Assembly (NCBI GenBank): GCA_000961595.1
Contig: LADO01000017.1
Span: forward strand, 1 to 64,000
Reading direction: 5' to 3'
Length of the DNA: 64,000 bases
Source: Peptococcaceae bacterium BRH_c4b
GTDB lineage: Bacteria > Bacillota > Desulfotomaculia > Desulfotomaculales > Desulfocucumaceae
Part shown: piece after piece, positions 7,912 through 18,575 of the stretch
How the letters are laid out: each line of letters opens with the position of its first letter
Position numbering within the stretch: the first letter of the stretch is position 1
The notes under the pieces: generated by a model
What the model was told of the DNA's origin: nothing
Database searches by the model: none
Seen by the model: the letters and a program-made list of their open reading frames with translations, nothing else
Made by a program: the position numbers and the translations under genes

Positions 7912-8024
7912 GTTTAAGTTTTTATAGTGCCAAAGTTACTGATTATGAGTCTGTAGACTCTGCCGGACAGTTACTGATATTCAAAAGATTATATTACAAT
8001 TTTAATGTTAGGGGAGGAACATAC

Positions 8025-8588
8025 GTGGATATACTGGCTATGTTGGAATTTATTTCTGTGCAAAGGCATGATTTTTTAAACCACCTACAGGTTATATCCG
8101 GGCTGCTGCAGTTGAATAAAGGTGATAAAGTCAGGGATTATATTCGTCAGGTTAGCCTGGACGTTGATAGGCTGAGCAAGGTAATCCACATTAAAAACCC
8201 ATTTGTAGCTGCGGCCCTTTTACTGGGGAATCACCAGGCGGAAAAGCATCAGGTAATGATTAACTATAATATACATACCGATATGGACCAGTGCGCCATA
8301 CCCGGCGAGGAAATGGCCAAGGTTTTGTATGAAGCGCTGTCCCGGGCTGTTGAGCATTTGGCGTCACCGGAAGTGCCTGGCCGCAGCATGGATATATCTA
8401 TTTCGGAAACTGACAAAAAATATCTATGCAGGATTTCCTTCCCTGAAACGGCGGGGCGGGGAGACGGTATATCCCGGGATGTGGTAGCGGATATGGAAAA
8501 ATGTCTCTTGCCTTTCGGAGGCAGGATGGGCCTGGCGGTTACCGGGGGCGGTGGAGAGATTCATATTATTTCACCCCGGGTCACCTGA
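8025..8588 (+). CDS. Spo0B-like phosphotransferase/histidine-kinase-type protein
   Basis: 187 residues, close to B. subtilis Spo0B (about 190). An N-terminal helical hairpin carries RHDFLNHLQVISGLLQL; the histidine at about residue 15 is the expected phospho-acceptor (H-D-x-x-N box). The C-terminal part is a degenerate ATPase-like fold without clear N or G boxes, as in Spo0B. The protein would relay phosphate from Spo0F to Spo0A in sporulation. Its place directly upstream of obg repeats the Bacillus rplU-rpmA-spo0B-obg order. GTG 8025 is chosen because GGGGAGG lies 7 bases upstream; the longer ORF from 7902 runs through the DnaA-box region and lacks a ribosome site. Confidence 0.75.
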   Translation: MDILAMLEFISVQRHDFLNHLQVISGLLQLNKGDKVRDYIRQVSLDVDRLSKVIHIKNPFVAAALLLGNHQAEKHQVMINYNIHTDMDQCAIPGEEMAKVLYEALSRAVEHLASPEVPGRSMDISISETDKKYLCRISFPETAGRGDGISRDVVADMEKCLLPFGGRMGLAVTGGGGEIHIISPRVT

Positions 8589-8617
8589 AGTAAGCTAAAA
8601 TAGAGCATAATACTAAT

Positions 8618-8692
8618 TAGTAGTCAGTAGTCAGTATTCAGTAGCCAAAATGATAGAACGGTTTATCGACTCTTAGTATTCTGACTACCTGA
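8618..8692. repeat. TCAGTAGTC-family repeat, copy 2
   Basis: TAGTAGTCAGTAGTCAGTAT on the left pairs with ATTCTGACTAC on the right, around GATAGAACGGTT. It sits between spo0B and obg and, with copy 3, accounts for the unusual 263-base gap in this normally tight gene pair. Confidence 0.75.
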
Positions 8693-8784
8693 ATATAAAT
8701 ACATGCCGCTAGCGTGGCACCATCAGACGATGAAAAATTTTATTTAATGGCAGAAGTTAGAATGAATGATCCGGTGAAAAAATA

Positions 8785-10120
<1,336 letters not shown>

Positions 10121-10291
10121 AAAACAACAACATATTTAGATGTCCGTCTCATAATAATTGTTATATGCGTGAATAAATTTTACAAAAAACATTTGATAAT
10201 TCAGAAGGAAAAAGTTAATTCTTGGAGAACTATGTTGAATGTTTCACAATCATAACCAGGGCTTCTATATTTAACATAGGGGTGACATAGA

Positions 10292-11854
10292 ATGATTACT
10301 AAAATCCGAACCAGGCTAATTCTAATGTGTTCGTTTTTACTGCTGTTTACTCTGACAATCGGCCTGTTGACGCTTTATGAGATAAAAGAGCTAGACAGGT
10401 CCTATCAGTATGTGGTTAAAACTCGCTCCGAAATCGCCAGCCGCTCTAAAACACTGGTGGTGAATTTCGAATATAGTGCTCTCTATCTTCGTTCCTACCT
10501 GCTTACAGGTTCGGAAGATTACCTGATAAAATATAAAGAAACCCTGGCGAAAACCGGGGAAGATGCCGAAGTATTGAAAAAGATGGCCAATGACGATAAA
10601 AGCAGGCAAATGGTGGATGAAATGGTAGTGGGTCTGGACGGTTTTACCACTTATGCCAGGGAAGTGGTAGCCATCAGGCAAACCGGCCAGTTTGATGACG
10701 TGGTGAATTATACTTTAAACAAAAAAGGCACCATTAACAGTATCATTAAGATCGGTCTTGCCCTCAGTGACTACCAGGAAAAATTAATGGGCGATGAAAC
10801 CGCCGCCAACTCCCTAAAAGTGGAGAAAGTCATAAAAATGGTAGTCTCAGCGATTATTTTACTGCTAATGGTGGGGCTGGCAATATCCTTATTTTTAGCC
10901 AATCTTATCAGTAAGCCGTTGTCCATGCTGGAAAGGGGTGCTGCGGTGATCGCCGCCGGTGACCTTACAGGTCAGGATATGGACGTAAAAACCAGAGATG
11001 AGGCTGGTAACCTGACCAGGATGTTCAACCATATGAGGCGTGGGCTGAGGGATCTGGTGGGAGAGGTTTCATCCACGGCCATTCAGCTTTCCAGGGCGGT
11101 TCAACATTTATCCTCCACCGCCGAACAGGTAAGCAAACATGCCGTTGAATCCTCAGGTACGGTTTCCCAGATGGGAGACGCCGTGGATCAGGTGGCGCAA
11201 AATGCCAACAGCGTGGCCACAGTGGCCAGGGAGACGGTGGATTTGGCTGAGTCCGGTGGACAGCGTATAGATAAGGTGGTAAGCTCCATTGCCGGGTTGG
11301 GCGATGTCACGGGCCAGGTGGTATCGGTCATTGGCAGCCTGGACAGGGCATCCGGTGAGATAGGCAAGATTGTTGACATTATCAGGGGTATTGCTGACCA
11401 GACCAACCTTCTTGCCCTTAACGCTGCCATAGAGGCAGCCAGGGCGGGCGAGCAGGGCAGGGGGTTTGCCGTGGTGGCGGAAGAGGTCAGAAAGCTGGCG
11501 GAACAGTCCGCGGAGGCAACCAAAGAAATATACAACTTAATTAATGAGGTGCAGGGTGAATCAAGCCGGGCAGTGACCGTTATGAATCAGAGCCAGCAGG
11601 AGTACACCCGGGTGCATTCAGTTATAGACGAGGTGGGAAGCTATTTCCGGACGATTATAGATAAAATTCAGAGCCTTGGGGCTCAGATACAGGATGTCGC
11701 CGCCGCTGCCCAGCAGATGGCCGCCAGCGTTGAGAACGTCAGCGCCATAACCGCAGAGCAGTCAGCTTCGGTGGAGGAGGTATCCGCCCTGGCGCAGCAA
11801 CTGGCTGGTATGGGAGTGGCTATGGAAGAACTGACCGGTAAGTTTAAATATTAA
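10292..11854 (+). CDS. Methyl-accepting chemotaxis protein
   Basis: 520 residues. TM1 is near 10-28 and a four-helix-type periplasmic sensor region spans about 30-180. TM2 is near 186-206 ([19 protein letters not shown]). A HAMP domain follows to about 260, then the cytoplasmic signalling domain. The hairpin tip with the conserved sequence around [19 protein letters not shown] and [18 protein letters not shown] is intact, so it should bind CheA/CheW. The ligand is unknown. It is an orphan receptor: no che genes are nearby. SD AGGGGTG. Confidence 0.93.
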   Translation: MITKIRTRLILMCSFLLLFTLTIGLLTLYEIKELDRSYQYVVKTRSEIASRSKTLVVNFEYSALYLRSYLLTGSEDYLIKYKETLAKTGEDAEVLKKMANDDKSRQMVDEMVVGLDGFTTYAREVVAIRQTGQFDDVVNYTLNKKGTINSIIKIGLALSDYQEKLMGDETAANSLKVEKVIKMVVSAIILLLMVGLAISLFLANLISKPLSMLERGAAVIAAGDLTGQDMDVKTRDEAGNLTRMFNHMRRGLRDLVGEVSSTAIQLSRAVQHLSSTAEQVSKHAVESSGTVSQMGDAVDQVAQNANSVATVARETVDLAESGGQRIDKVVSSIAGLGDVTGQVVSVIGSLDRASGEIGKIVDIIRGIADQTNLLALNAAIEAARAGEQGRGFAVVAEEVRKLAEQSAEATKEIYNLINEVQGESSRAVTVMNQSQQEYTRVHSVIDEVGSYFRTIIDKIQSLGAQIQDVAAAAQQMAASVENVSAITAEQSASVEEVSALAQQLAGMGVAMEELTGKFKY

Positions 11855-11950
11855 AGGTATATTGTTAAATTTTTGCTGGTAAAAGGTTAAAGCAGCGGTT
11901 ACTAAATCTATTTACTATCCAAGATTAGGAGATAATGTTCTATAATAGGA

Positions 11951-11990
11951 AGCCGTTCACTGGTTATCATCAAGCTGTGAACGGTTTTTT
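11951..11990 (+). terminator. Terminator after the chemoreceptor
   Basis: AGCCGTTCAC and GTGAACGGTTTTTT form a stem followed by six T residues. Confidence 0.88.
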
Positions 11991-12102
11991 ATACATTAAA
12001 ACCGGTTGCCGGGATGACGGTACAAATCCATATATGTTATAATGTTAATTACTTCTATTTTATGTAGATGAAAATTTATGCTTGACAACGGGTGTAAAAG
12101 AT

Positions 12103-13230
12103 ATGCGGAAGCAAGCCAGGGATTTTAACGATGTGAGGCGTACTGTTGTAAAAATAGGGTCCAGTTCCCTTATATACAGCACCGGCAAACCCAATCTGGC
12201 TCAAATGGAAAACCTGGTTCGCCAGATGGCTGACATTCATAACCGGGGCGTAGATGTGCTGCTGGTGACCTCCGGGGCTATAGGCGTGGGTTTCAACAGG
12301 TTGGGGTACAGCCAGAAGCCCAAAAGCATACCGGAAAAACAGGCTGCTGCCGCCGTGGGGCAGGGTATGCTGATGCATTTGTATGAAAAATTTTTTGATG
12401 AATACGGGGTGGTGGTGGGGCAGATACTGCTAACCCGGGAAGACTTTTCGGACCGCAGACGGTTTCTGAATGCCCGTAATACCATGTACGCACTGCTGGG
12501 GATGGGTGTAATCCCCGTGATCAATGAAAATGATACCGTGGCTGTGGATGAAATAAAGGTGGGTGACAACGATACCCTGGCGGCCCAGGTGGCGGGGTTA
12601 GTGGACGCGGACCTGTTACTTTTGCTTTCCGATATAGATGGGCTGTATAATGCAAACCCCAAGACTGATCCTGGAGCCGTTGTTATTCCCATGGTAACCG
12701 AAATAACCAGGGAATTGGAGTCAGCAGCCGGTGGTTCCGGCAGCGCTGTAGGTACTGGCGGTATGGCTACTAAGCTTCATGCTGCACGTATGGCCATGCA
12801 TTTCGGTTTGGCCACAGTGGTGGCCGGGGCCGGTACGGGTGACGTTATCCGGCGGGTTTTGGCCGGGGAGGAATTAGGTACGGTTTTCTGGCCCTCGGTC
12901 AGACTGGACAATAAAAAGCGTTGGATTGCCTATTGCGCCACAGTCCAGGGAAAGCTTTTCCTGGACGAGGGGGCGGCCCAGGCTCTGGCGCGCCGGGGTA
13001 AAAGCCTTTTGCCATCAGGTATAACCGGGGTGGAGGGCGACTTTGAAATTGGCAACACGGTAAGCCTGGTGGGACCGGACGGAGTGGAAATAGCCAGGGG
13101 TATCGTTAATTATTCCGCCAGGGAAGTAAATCTGATCAAAGGGCTGCATACCCATGATATCCAGAAGACACTGGGGCACAAGGACTATGATGAAGTGGTG
13201 CACCGCAACAATCTTGTGCTGGATGTGTGA
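12103..13230 (+). CDS. proB: Glutamate 5-kinase
   Basis: About 375 residues: an amino-acid kinase domain (RTVVKIGSSSLI, then VTSGAIGVG and NENDTVAVDEI) followed by a C-terminal PUA domain from about residue 285. It phosphorylates glutamate to glutamyl-5-phosphate, the first step of proline synthesis, and is feedback-inhibited by proline. It usually follows obg and precedes proA. Here a chemoreceptor is inserted before it and no proA follows in the window. ATG 12103 is preferred over the upstream TTG 12082 because a GGGTG lies 9 bases before it, though the ribosome site is weak. Confidence 0.93.
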   Translation: MRKQARDFNDVRRTVVKIGSSSLIYSTGKPNLAQMENLVRQMADIHNRGVDVLLVTSGAIGVGFNRLGYSQKPKSIPEKQAAAAVGQGMLMHLYEKFFDEYGVVVGQILLTREDFSDRRRFLNARNTMYALLGMGVIPVINENDTVAVDEIKVGDNDTLAAQVAGLVDADLLLLLSDIDGLYNANPKTDPGAVVIPMVTEITRELESAAGGSGSAVGTGGMATKLHAARMAMHFGLATVVAGAGTGDVIRRVLAGEELGTVFWPSVRLDNKKRWIAYCATVQGKLFLDEGAAQALARRGKSLLPSGITGVEGDFEIGNTVSLVGPDGVEIARGIVNYSAREVNLIKGLHTHDIQKTLGHKDYDEVVHRNNLVLDV

Positions 13231-13244
13231 CGGTAGATGTGTGA

Positions 13245-13333
13245 CGGTACCTGTGACGGTACCGGTTAACTAAGTTATTAAGTTATTATCCCGCTAAAAC
13301 AGGTAAACCGCCATTTGGCGGTTTACCTGTTTT
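13245..13333. repeat. GGTAACTAAGTTATTAAG repeat ending in an 18-bp perfect hairpin (copy 1)
   Basis: A run starting GGTACCGGTTAACTAAG leads into arms 13296-13313 and 13316-13333 that pair perfectly over 18 bases. It lies between the converging proB and sulfite-reductase genes and will act as a bidirectional terminator. The whole block recurs, slightly decayed, at 15650-15732. Confidence 0.85.
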
Positions 13334-13363
13334 AGGCTTTCATGCCTGGCAGACTCCACCTTA

Positions 13364-14020
13364 TTATTCCAATACAGCCTTTTTAAATTCCTCAACTCCT
13401 ATGCGGTCAATAAAACGCGCCGTTCTCTCCTTGATTTTGGCATTGGCCCCGTAGTAGTCGAAGCATTTTTTCGCCAGATCCACCACCTGTTCGTCGGTAA
13501 GTCCCTCTGCCAGTATCGTACCTATTCTGGGCCTGTTGCCGGAATTGCCGCCGAAGGACACGGTCCAGCCGCTTTTCTTGCCGTAGGCTCCGAAGTCTCT
13601 GACTAAGCCTTCACCGCAGTTGTTGGAACAGCCGGAAATGCCGAATTTAGCTTTGGCCGGTAAATCCATGCCTACAAACATTTTTTCCAGTTTGCCGCCC
13701 AGTCCAAGTGAGTCCAGTATGCCGAACCGGCATACTGCGGTTCCCGGGCAGGCCTGAACATAGTGCACGCAGAGTTCCACCGCCGGACCCACATCCATAC
13801 CCAGGTCGTGCCAGATCTCGTCTACCTGTTCAGGTTTCATACCCACCAGAGCAAAACGCTGGCCTGAGGTTATTTTGATAATGGGGATGTTATATTTCTT
13901 TGCCACCCCGGCAATTTTTTCAAGTGTGTCAGGGGTGACCAGTCCCATGGGGGAGCGGGGCACGATGGCGTAAGTAATCTTATCCCGCTGAATGAATGCT
14001 CCTTTCGGCATATCAGTCAT
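13364..14020 (-). CDS. Low-molecular-weight sulfite reductase-like siroheme protein
   Basis: 218 residues, the size of the small single-subunit assimilatory-type sulfite reductases described in Desulfovibrio and methanogens. There is an N-terminal ferredoxin-like half domain, then the siroheme/4Fe-4S binding motif split as CPGTAVC (C-x5-C, near residues 99-105) and GCSNNCGEG (C-x3-C, near 138-142). A siroheme enzyme of this type can reduce sulfite or nitrite by six electrons; the physiological substrate is not shown. SD AGGAGGG is 6 bases before ATG. It is monocistronic, with no electron-donor gene beside it. Confidence 0.85.
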   Translation of the reverse strand: MTDMPKGAFIQRDKITYAIVPRSPMGLVTPDTLEKIAGVAKKYNIPIIKITSGQRFALVGMKPEQVDEIWHDLGMDVGPAVELCVHYVQACPGTAVCRFGILDSLGLGGKLEKMFVGMDLPAKAKFGISGCSNNCGEGLVRDFGAYGKKSGWTVSFGGNSGNRPRIGTILAEGLTDEQVVDLAKKCFDYYGANAKIKERTARFIDRIGVEEFKKAVLE

Positions 14021-14046
14021 TTCAAGCCCTCCTGTTTTGTTTCAAT

Positions 14047-14080
14047 TAGGGGACATTCCTTCTCGGATGCCCCCTTTCCT
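14047..14080. repeat. GGGGACATTCC repeat, short decayed copy
   Basis: Starts GGGGACATTCCTTCTCGGATG and goes almost directly into CCCCCTTTCCTTATTAC. The centre and most of the right arm are deleted. It lies in the leader region between two divergent genes. Confidence 0.65.
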
Positions 14081-14234
14081 TATTACTGGTATTTTCGCTG
14101 TTTTCCCTTTAATCCCTTCTCCGGGGGAGTACTCTGTAATTTAAAGCGGTACTCTATTGCAGGGTTAGTGCATGCATTAACCGGTAATGGTCATACTATT
14201 TAAAAATGTTGGAGACAAAAGGGGAGTAGAGTGG

Positions 14235-15338
14235 ATGCAAAAGCTGCGTGTGGGGATTATCGGTGCCGGTATGGCCCTGGAAAAACTCCATTATCCGGCG
14301 TACCAGGAACTGTCCGACCAATACCAGATAGTGGCTCTGGCCGATGTCGAGGTTGAAAAGGCTCGATCGTGGGCCGGGAGGCTGGGCCTGAATTTGGAAA
14401 AGGACGCCTACGGGGATTATCGGGAGATGATGAAAAGGACCGACATAGACGCTTTTGATATTATGGTGCCGATAAACGACAATTTCGAAGTAGCGGACGT
14501 GGTGGCCAAGGCCGGTAAGCCCATAATACTGGAAAAACCTCTGGCGCCCACACCGGAGCAGGCCAGGGTAAGCGCCGAGCTGCCGAAAAAATACAACATC
14601 CCTGTTATGATTGCCGAAAACTACCGCTATAATGAAGAGGTTGACATAATCCGGGACATGATCCGTACGGAAAAGGTGGGAAAACCGGTATATTTCATGC
14701 AGAACAAGGTTGTGTTCTTTCCCGGGGACATGAAGCAGCAGAATAAATTCCCTACGGTGGAATGGAGGCAGCATGCAAAATTCCCGGGGGGCGCTATACT
14801 GGATACTGGCGTGCACGACATGGCCATGCTGAGGCACGTTTTCGGGGCTGTGGAGAAACTGCAGGCCTTCGGCGTGCCCCAAAACGATGACTTTGCCCCT
14901 TACGCAGCCGTTAATGTAAACATCAAGTTTATGAACGGGGTGACCGGGCAGTTTTCCTTCTATAGTGCGGGTAAGGAGATGCAGAGGCCGTTGGTGGGGC
15001 TTAGGATATTCTGCACTAACGGTATGATTTACCTGGAGGAAAGGGACTGCGGCACCATCAACGTGTCGTACAATGATGGTCGTTTGGAGAAGGTCCCTTA
15101 CCGGCCCCAGCGGGGGTATTACAATGAACTGTTAAATTTCTACAACGCCGCCATGGGCAAGGAGCCCCTATCAGTCACCCCTGAGATGGAGTATGGTGAC
15201 GCAATGATGATTTTCAAGATACTGGAGTCTGCCAAAACAGGAGAAGTACTGGACGTAGACCACGATGACAGCTATATGCCCGCCTATATGGCTGAAGAAC
15301 AGGCTCGACAGGCCCGTAGTAGAGATTACGTTCAATAA
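14235..15338 (+). CDS. Gfo/Idh/MocA family NAD(P)-dependent oxidoreductase
   Basis: About 367 residues. An N-terminal Rossmann fold begins LRVGIIGAGMALEKLHYPAY. The family's EKPLAPT segment, whose lysine takes part in catalysis, is near residue 100. A C-terminal alpha/beta domain contains GGAILDTGVHDM. Members oxidise or reduce sugars, inositols or related compounds; the substrate cannot be read here. ATG 14235 is chosen because GGGGAG lies 8 bases upstream. It is monocistronic and divergent from the sulfite-reductase-like gene. Confidence 0.88.
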   Translation: MQKLRVGIIGAGMALEKLHYPAYQELSDQYQIVALADVEVEKARSWAGRLGLNLEKDAYGDYREMMKRTDIDAFDIMVPINDNFEVADVVAKAGKPIILEKPLAPTPEQARVSAELPKKYNIPVMIAENYRYNEEVDIIRDMIRTEKVGKPVYFMQNKVVFFPGDMKQQNKFPTVEWRQHAKFPGGAILDTGVHDMAMLRHVFGAVEKLQAFGVPQNDDFAPYAAVNVNIKFMNGVTGQFSFYSAGKEMQRPLVGLRIFCTNGMIYLEERDCGTINVSYNDGRLEKVPYRPQRGYYNELLNFYNAAMGKEPLSVTPEMEYGDAMMIFKILESAKTGEVLDVDHDDSYMPAYMAEEQARQARSRDYVQ

Positions 15339-15350
15339 TAAAGTTATTGC

Positions 15351-15803
15351 GCAAAGACAGGGGGACGAAGACATGTGGGAAGCAAGGGGACGGTTCTCGT
15401 TCAGTGAACTAAGGTGTTGACCCGCGAAAACAGGATGCGCCCCACCAATACAGTCGGTGTGGCGCATCCTGCTAAAATGGTCACCTATCCCCTATTAATT
15501 TTCTTCCAAGCAGATGGAACAACTGTTGATTTACCGTATTTTACAATCAAATACGCTGCTATTACCCCCCAAAAACCGTGATCAAGAAAAGAATGATAAG
15601 CGTGCCAAGGGTCGGTTAACGTAGTATACATACTAACTCTTAAATGGTATCTATACGGTACCGGGTAACTAGGTTATTAAGTTATTTTTCCGGAAAAACA
15701 AAAACCGCCATCTGGCGGTTTACCTGTTTTATTTTATTGGAGGCGGGGAGCGTTGAACCTACCGTTCCCCTGTCTTCCCCTTCTTTGGTCCCCCTGTCTT
15801 TGC
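15351..15803. mobile_element. 450-bp non-coding block bounded by 50-bp inverted repeats (MITE-like)
   Basis: The left end GCAAAGACAGGGGGAC (from 15351) and the right end GTCCCCCTGTCTTTGC (to 15803) are exact inverted copies over 16 bases. Similarity continues inward, with interruptions, for about 50 bases (AAGGGGACGGTTC to 15393 against GAACCTACCGTTCCCC from 15755). Inside are a strong hairpin with arms 15431-15446 and 15456-15471 and the second copy of the AACTAGGTTATTAAG repeat. No ORF of note and no clear target duplication. The right end stops one base before the nitrilase stop codon. Confidence 0.6.
15650..15732. repeat. GGTAACTAGGTTATTAAG repeat with hairpin (copy 2)
   Basis: Shares the lead-in GGTACCGGGTAACTAGGTTATTAAG and the tail CTGGCGGTTTACCTGTTTTA with 13245-13333. 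The left arm has diverged, so only AAACCGCCA (15702-15710) and TGGCGGTTT (15713-15721) still pair perfectly. Confidence 0.8.
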
Positions 15804-15804
15804 A

Positions 15805-16647
15805 CTATAGAGGTTTGACCTTTTTCAGTAGTTCCCCGTAAAGTTCCGGCCTTCTGCCCTCCAGATAGAAACTATGCCTCATGGAGCCTGATTCCCTGCG
15901 CCGGATAGTGTTCAGCAGGGTGGGGTCCAGGTCTGCCACCAGGAGACCTTCTCTGCCGTCGAAGTCCTCCGCCACAACAGTGCCCTTGGGGTCTATGACC
16001 AGGGCTCCGCCGCAGAAGGACTGGCCTGTGCCGTCGCTGCCCACCAGATTGCAGGCTGCCACGAATACTGTATTGTCATAGGCCCTGGCAGCCAGATACT
16101 TCAACCATATGTTCCTGCGGTCCCCCACAATTGTTGGGGAAGCATGGGGGGCGAAAATTATTTCTGCCCCTTTCAGAGATAATATGGCGGAGACCTCCGG
16201 GAAATGTAAATCCCAGCAGATTTCCACTCCGAAGGAGGCTTGTGCTGAGCTGAAAACGGGCAGTTTGTCTCCGGGGGAGAAATAAGGAGCCTCGCTCTTA
16301 CCCAGGTGTGTTTTACGATAGACTGCCCAATCGCCGCCGGGAAAAGCCAGCAACTGGGTAATATACGGTTTTTCCGTACCAGACTGTTCAGCCAGCCCCG
16401 CCAGCACAATAATACCTTCCTGTACGGCTAGACGTATTATGGCTTCGGAGCTTTCGCCCGGGATGGGTTTTGCCAGCGGGGGTGATTTTTCACGGTGATA
16501 CCCTTGTATGCAGAGTTCCGGAAAGCATATTATGTCGGCTTTTTTTTCAGCCGCCTGCCGGGTAAAGCTATAAATTTTTTCCATATTCTTGTCAATCATG
16601 CCTGTTTCCGACTGCATTTGCACCAGGGCTATCCGGATGGGCTCCAT
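15805..16647 (-). CDS. Carbon-nitrogen hydrolase (nitrilase superfamily)
   Basis: 280 residues with the complete Glu-Lys-Cys catalytic triad: FPELCIQGY (Glu near residue 43), YRKTHLGKSE (Lys near 113) and GVEICWDLHFPE (Cys near 146). The lack of extensions suggests an amidase or carbamoylase type such as omega-amidase or N-carbamoyl hydrolase, not a true nitrilase; the exact substrate is not deducible. ATG 16647 has AAAGGAGA 8 bases upstream. It stands alone and is divergent from the GNAT gene. Confidence 0.88.
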   Translation of the reverse strand: MEPIRIALVQMQSETGMIDKNMEKIYSFTRQAAEKKADIICFPELCIQGYHREKSPPLAKPIPGESSEAIIRLAVQEGIIVLAGLAEQSGTEKPYITQLLAFPGGDWAVYRKTHLGKSEAPYFSPGDKLPVFSSAQASFGVEICWDLHFPEVSAILSLKGAEIIFAPHASPTIVGDRRNIWLKYLAARAYDNTVFVAACNLVGSDGTGQSFCGGALVIDPKGTVVAEDFDGREGLLVADLDPTLLNTIRRRESGSMRHSFYLEGRRPELYGELLKKVKPL

Positions 16648-16798
16648 AACAGAAGTCTCCTTTTGTATTTTAAAATATTGGCTAAAATATTATAAACCAC
16701 CCAAACCCCCGCTGGCAAAAGAAATAGACACCAGGGGAAGGGAATGGCGGTGTAGTGCAGAAATAATATTACAGGTTGTATAGTAAGGAGGCCCTGGT

Positions 16799-17842
16799 AT
16801 GGAGAGAAATCTGGAGATATTTGATGGAAAACTGAGCAAATTGTTTCCAGGGTGCACGGATATTATTGCTGAAATTAAAGATGCCGATGTAGTAAAAAAT
16901 ATACTGATCAGATTACTGGACGGGGAGACAGAATTAAACGTTATTTTTTCCGGCGGGGATAAAAGCGAAAATCCCGTACAGCTATTACAGGACAACGGTC
17001 ACCTGTTGCTGGTGGACAGGGAGGGTAAGGTGTCCTACCGCTTTAAGCAGCCCCTGAGAATGATGGTTGCCCGTTTTCCTCAACATCCCAGACATTCCTT
17101 TGTCAGGGTGGGATTTGCCGGGTCCGATCCCTGCGATGTTAAAAAAACAAAACTGTCCGCTGTAGGTGATAAAAACGATATCAGGGATTTAATTATAAGT
17201 GTTAAGAATAAGACAGCTGGCGGAGGTTTTGTGCTATATCCCAAGGGTTCGCTATGCGGCGACCCGCGCATTCAAAAGCAGGTTTTGGAACTGGCTGAAA
17301 TCGGTAGGGAATCCAAGATTTTTGCCGAGCTGGTTGAGGTGGAGGACGACGGCGCCGGTAGTATGAAAAAGAGTGTCAAACTGGTGCCCTACTCACCGGA
17401 GGATGCCTCAGTGTGGGAAAAATGGCGAAAGAATATTGATACGTCAGTTTTTCAAACCACCATCGGCCCCAGGAACTTTACCGTGGCCAAGGAGCCGGGA
17501 GGGGATTATCACCTTTATATGCTCGAATACGGCGGGAAGAAGGTTGGCGCGGCCTGGGTGGAACAGATATTTACCAGAACCGCATCGGCGGAACTGGGTA
17601 TATTGATCGGGGAGCCTCAGTTTTGGGGCCTGGGTATAGGAACCCAGGCCATGCAGGCCATGATGGAGATAGCCAAAAACAGGCTGGGACTGAAATTTTT
17701 ATGGCTTTCAGTACGCGAAGCCAATGTAAGGGCACTTACCTGCTACAATAAATGCGGTTTTATTATCAAAAAGAGAATGCCTGTGATTAACAGATCGGAT
17801 GGTTCCTACCAGATCTGGGTCACCATGGAGAGGATGCTGTAA
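16799..17842 (+). CDS. Two-domain protein: unassigned (PilZ-like?) N-domain plus GNAT acetyltransferase
   Basis: 347 residues. The C-terminal part (about 195-347) is a GNAT domain: KLVPYSPEDASVW at its start, acetyl-CoA loop WGLGIGTQAMQAMM (R/Q-x-x-G-x-G/A type) and the family's closing ANVRALTCYNKCGF. The first 190 residues are not a second GNAT. Their order (RFPQHPRHSFVRVGF, a gap, then VKNKTAGGGFVLY) recalls the RxxxR...DxSxxGG arrangement of PilZ domains, but the key Asp and Ser are absent. The acceptor may be a ribosomal protein or peptide by analogy with RimJ/L-type GNATs. SD GGAGG is 7 bases before ATG. It converges with trkA, stops 5 bases apart. Confidence 0.75.
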   Translation: MERNLEIFDGKLSKLFPGCTDIIAEIKDADVVKNILIRLLDGETELNVIFSGGDKSENPVQLLQDNGHLLLVDREGKVSYRFKQPLRMMVARFPQHPRHSFVRVGFAGSDPCDVKKTKLSAVGDKNDIRDLIISVKNKTAGGGFVLYPKGSLCGDPRIQKQVLELAEIGRESKIFAELVEVEDDGAGSMKKSVKLVPYSPEDASVWEKWRKNIDTSVFQTTIGPRNFTVAKEPGGDYHLYMLEYGGKKVGAAWVEQIFTRTASAELGILIGEPQFWGLGIGTQAMQAMMEIAKNRLGLKFLWLSVREANVRALTCYNKCGFIIKKRMPVINRSDGSYQIWVTMERML

Positions 17843-17847
17843 ATATA

Positions 17848-18498
17848 TTATCCCTCAGTCTCAAAGAATTTTAATTTTTCGTTGCTGCCAATAACGATGA
17901 GTACATCCCCCTCTTCAATAATCTGCCTGGCTCCGGGGGAAATGATAAATTCTTTCCCCCGGCGGATGGCCAGCACCGAAATGTCGAATTTTTTACGCAA
18001 TCCCGTGTCCTGCAGGGATACGCCTTGAAATTCCGGGGATGCGGCCAGTTCAACCAGGCTGTAATCAGGTGACAGGTTGATAACGTCGATAATATTTTTG
18101 GAAACCAGCCAGCGTGCCACCCGCTCGCCCATATCCCTTTCGGGAAATACAACAACATCAGCTCCTATTTTTTGCAGCACCTTGCCCTGCAGTTCAGTGG
18201 CGGCCTTGGCCACCACTTTTTTAACGCCCATTTCCTTTAGCATCACCGTAACTAGTATATTGGACTGTATATCCTGGCCAATGGCCACCACCACTACGTC
18301 AAAGTTTCTCAGTCCCAGCGATTTCAGGACTGTCTCATCAAGCGCGTTGGCCGTGACGGCGTGGGTGACCACGTCCGCTAATTCTTCCACCTTGTTTTCA
18401 TCGGCATCAATGGCCAGCACATCATAGCCCATTTGGGTTAATGTCCTGGCTACACTGGTGCCGAAACGCCCCAGTCCGATAACTGTAAATTGTTTCAT
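17848..18498 (-). CDS. TrkA/KtrA-type potassium-channel regulatory protein
   Basis: 216 residues. The RCK_N Rossmann domain starts FTVIGLGRFGTSVART (GxGxxG) with the acidic end of strand 2 at IDADENKVEEL. An RCK_C domain follows at about 135-216. These cytosolic rings gate K+ uptake by KtrB/TrkH in response to ATP/ADP or NAD(H), and RCK_C can bind c-di-AMP. No membrane subunit is adjacent, so the partner must be elsewhere. Confidence 0.9.
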   Translation of the reverse strand: MKQFTVIGLGRFGTSVARTLTQMGYDVLAIDADENKVEELADVVTHAVTANALDETVLKSLGLRNFDVVVVAIGQDIQSNILVTVMLKEMGVKKVVAKAATELQGKVLQKIGADVVVFPERDMGERVARWLVSKNIIDVINLSPDYSLVELAASPEFQGVSLQDTGLRKKFDISVLAIRRGKEFIISPGARQIIEEGDVLIVIGSNEKLKFFETEG

Positions 18499-18575
18499 TA
18501 CTTATACCCCGGTTCTCTTTTTTTTCTTGCAAAATATTATATACAGGCAGGCCGGCTGTTATTTTTAAACGATTA

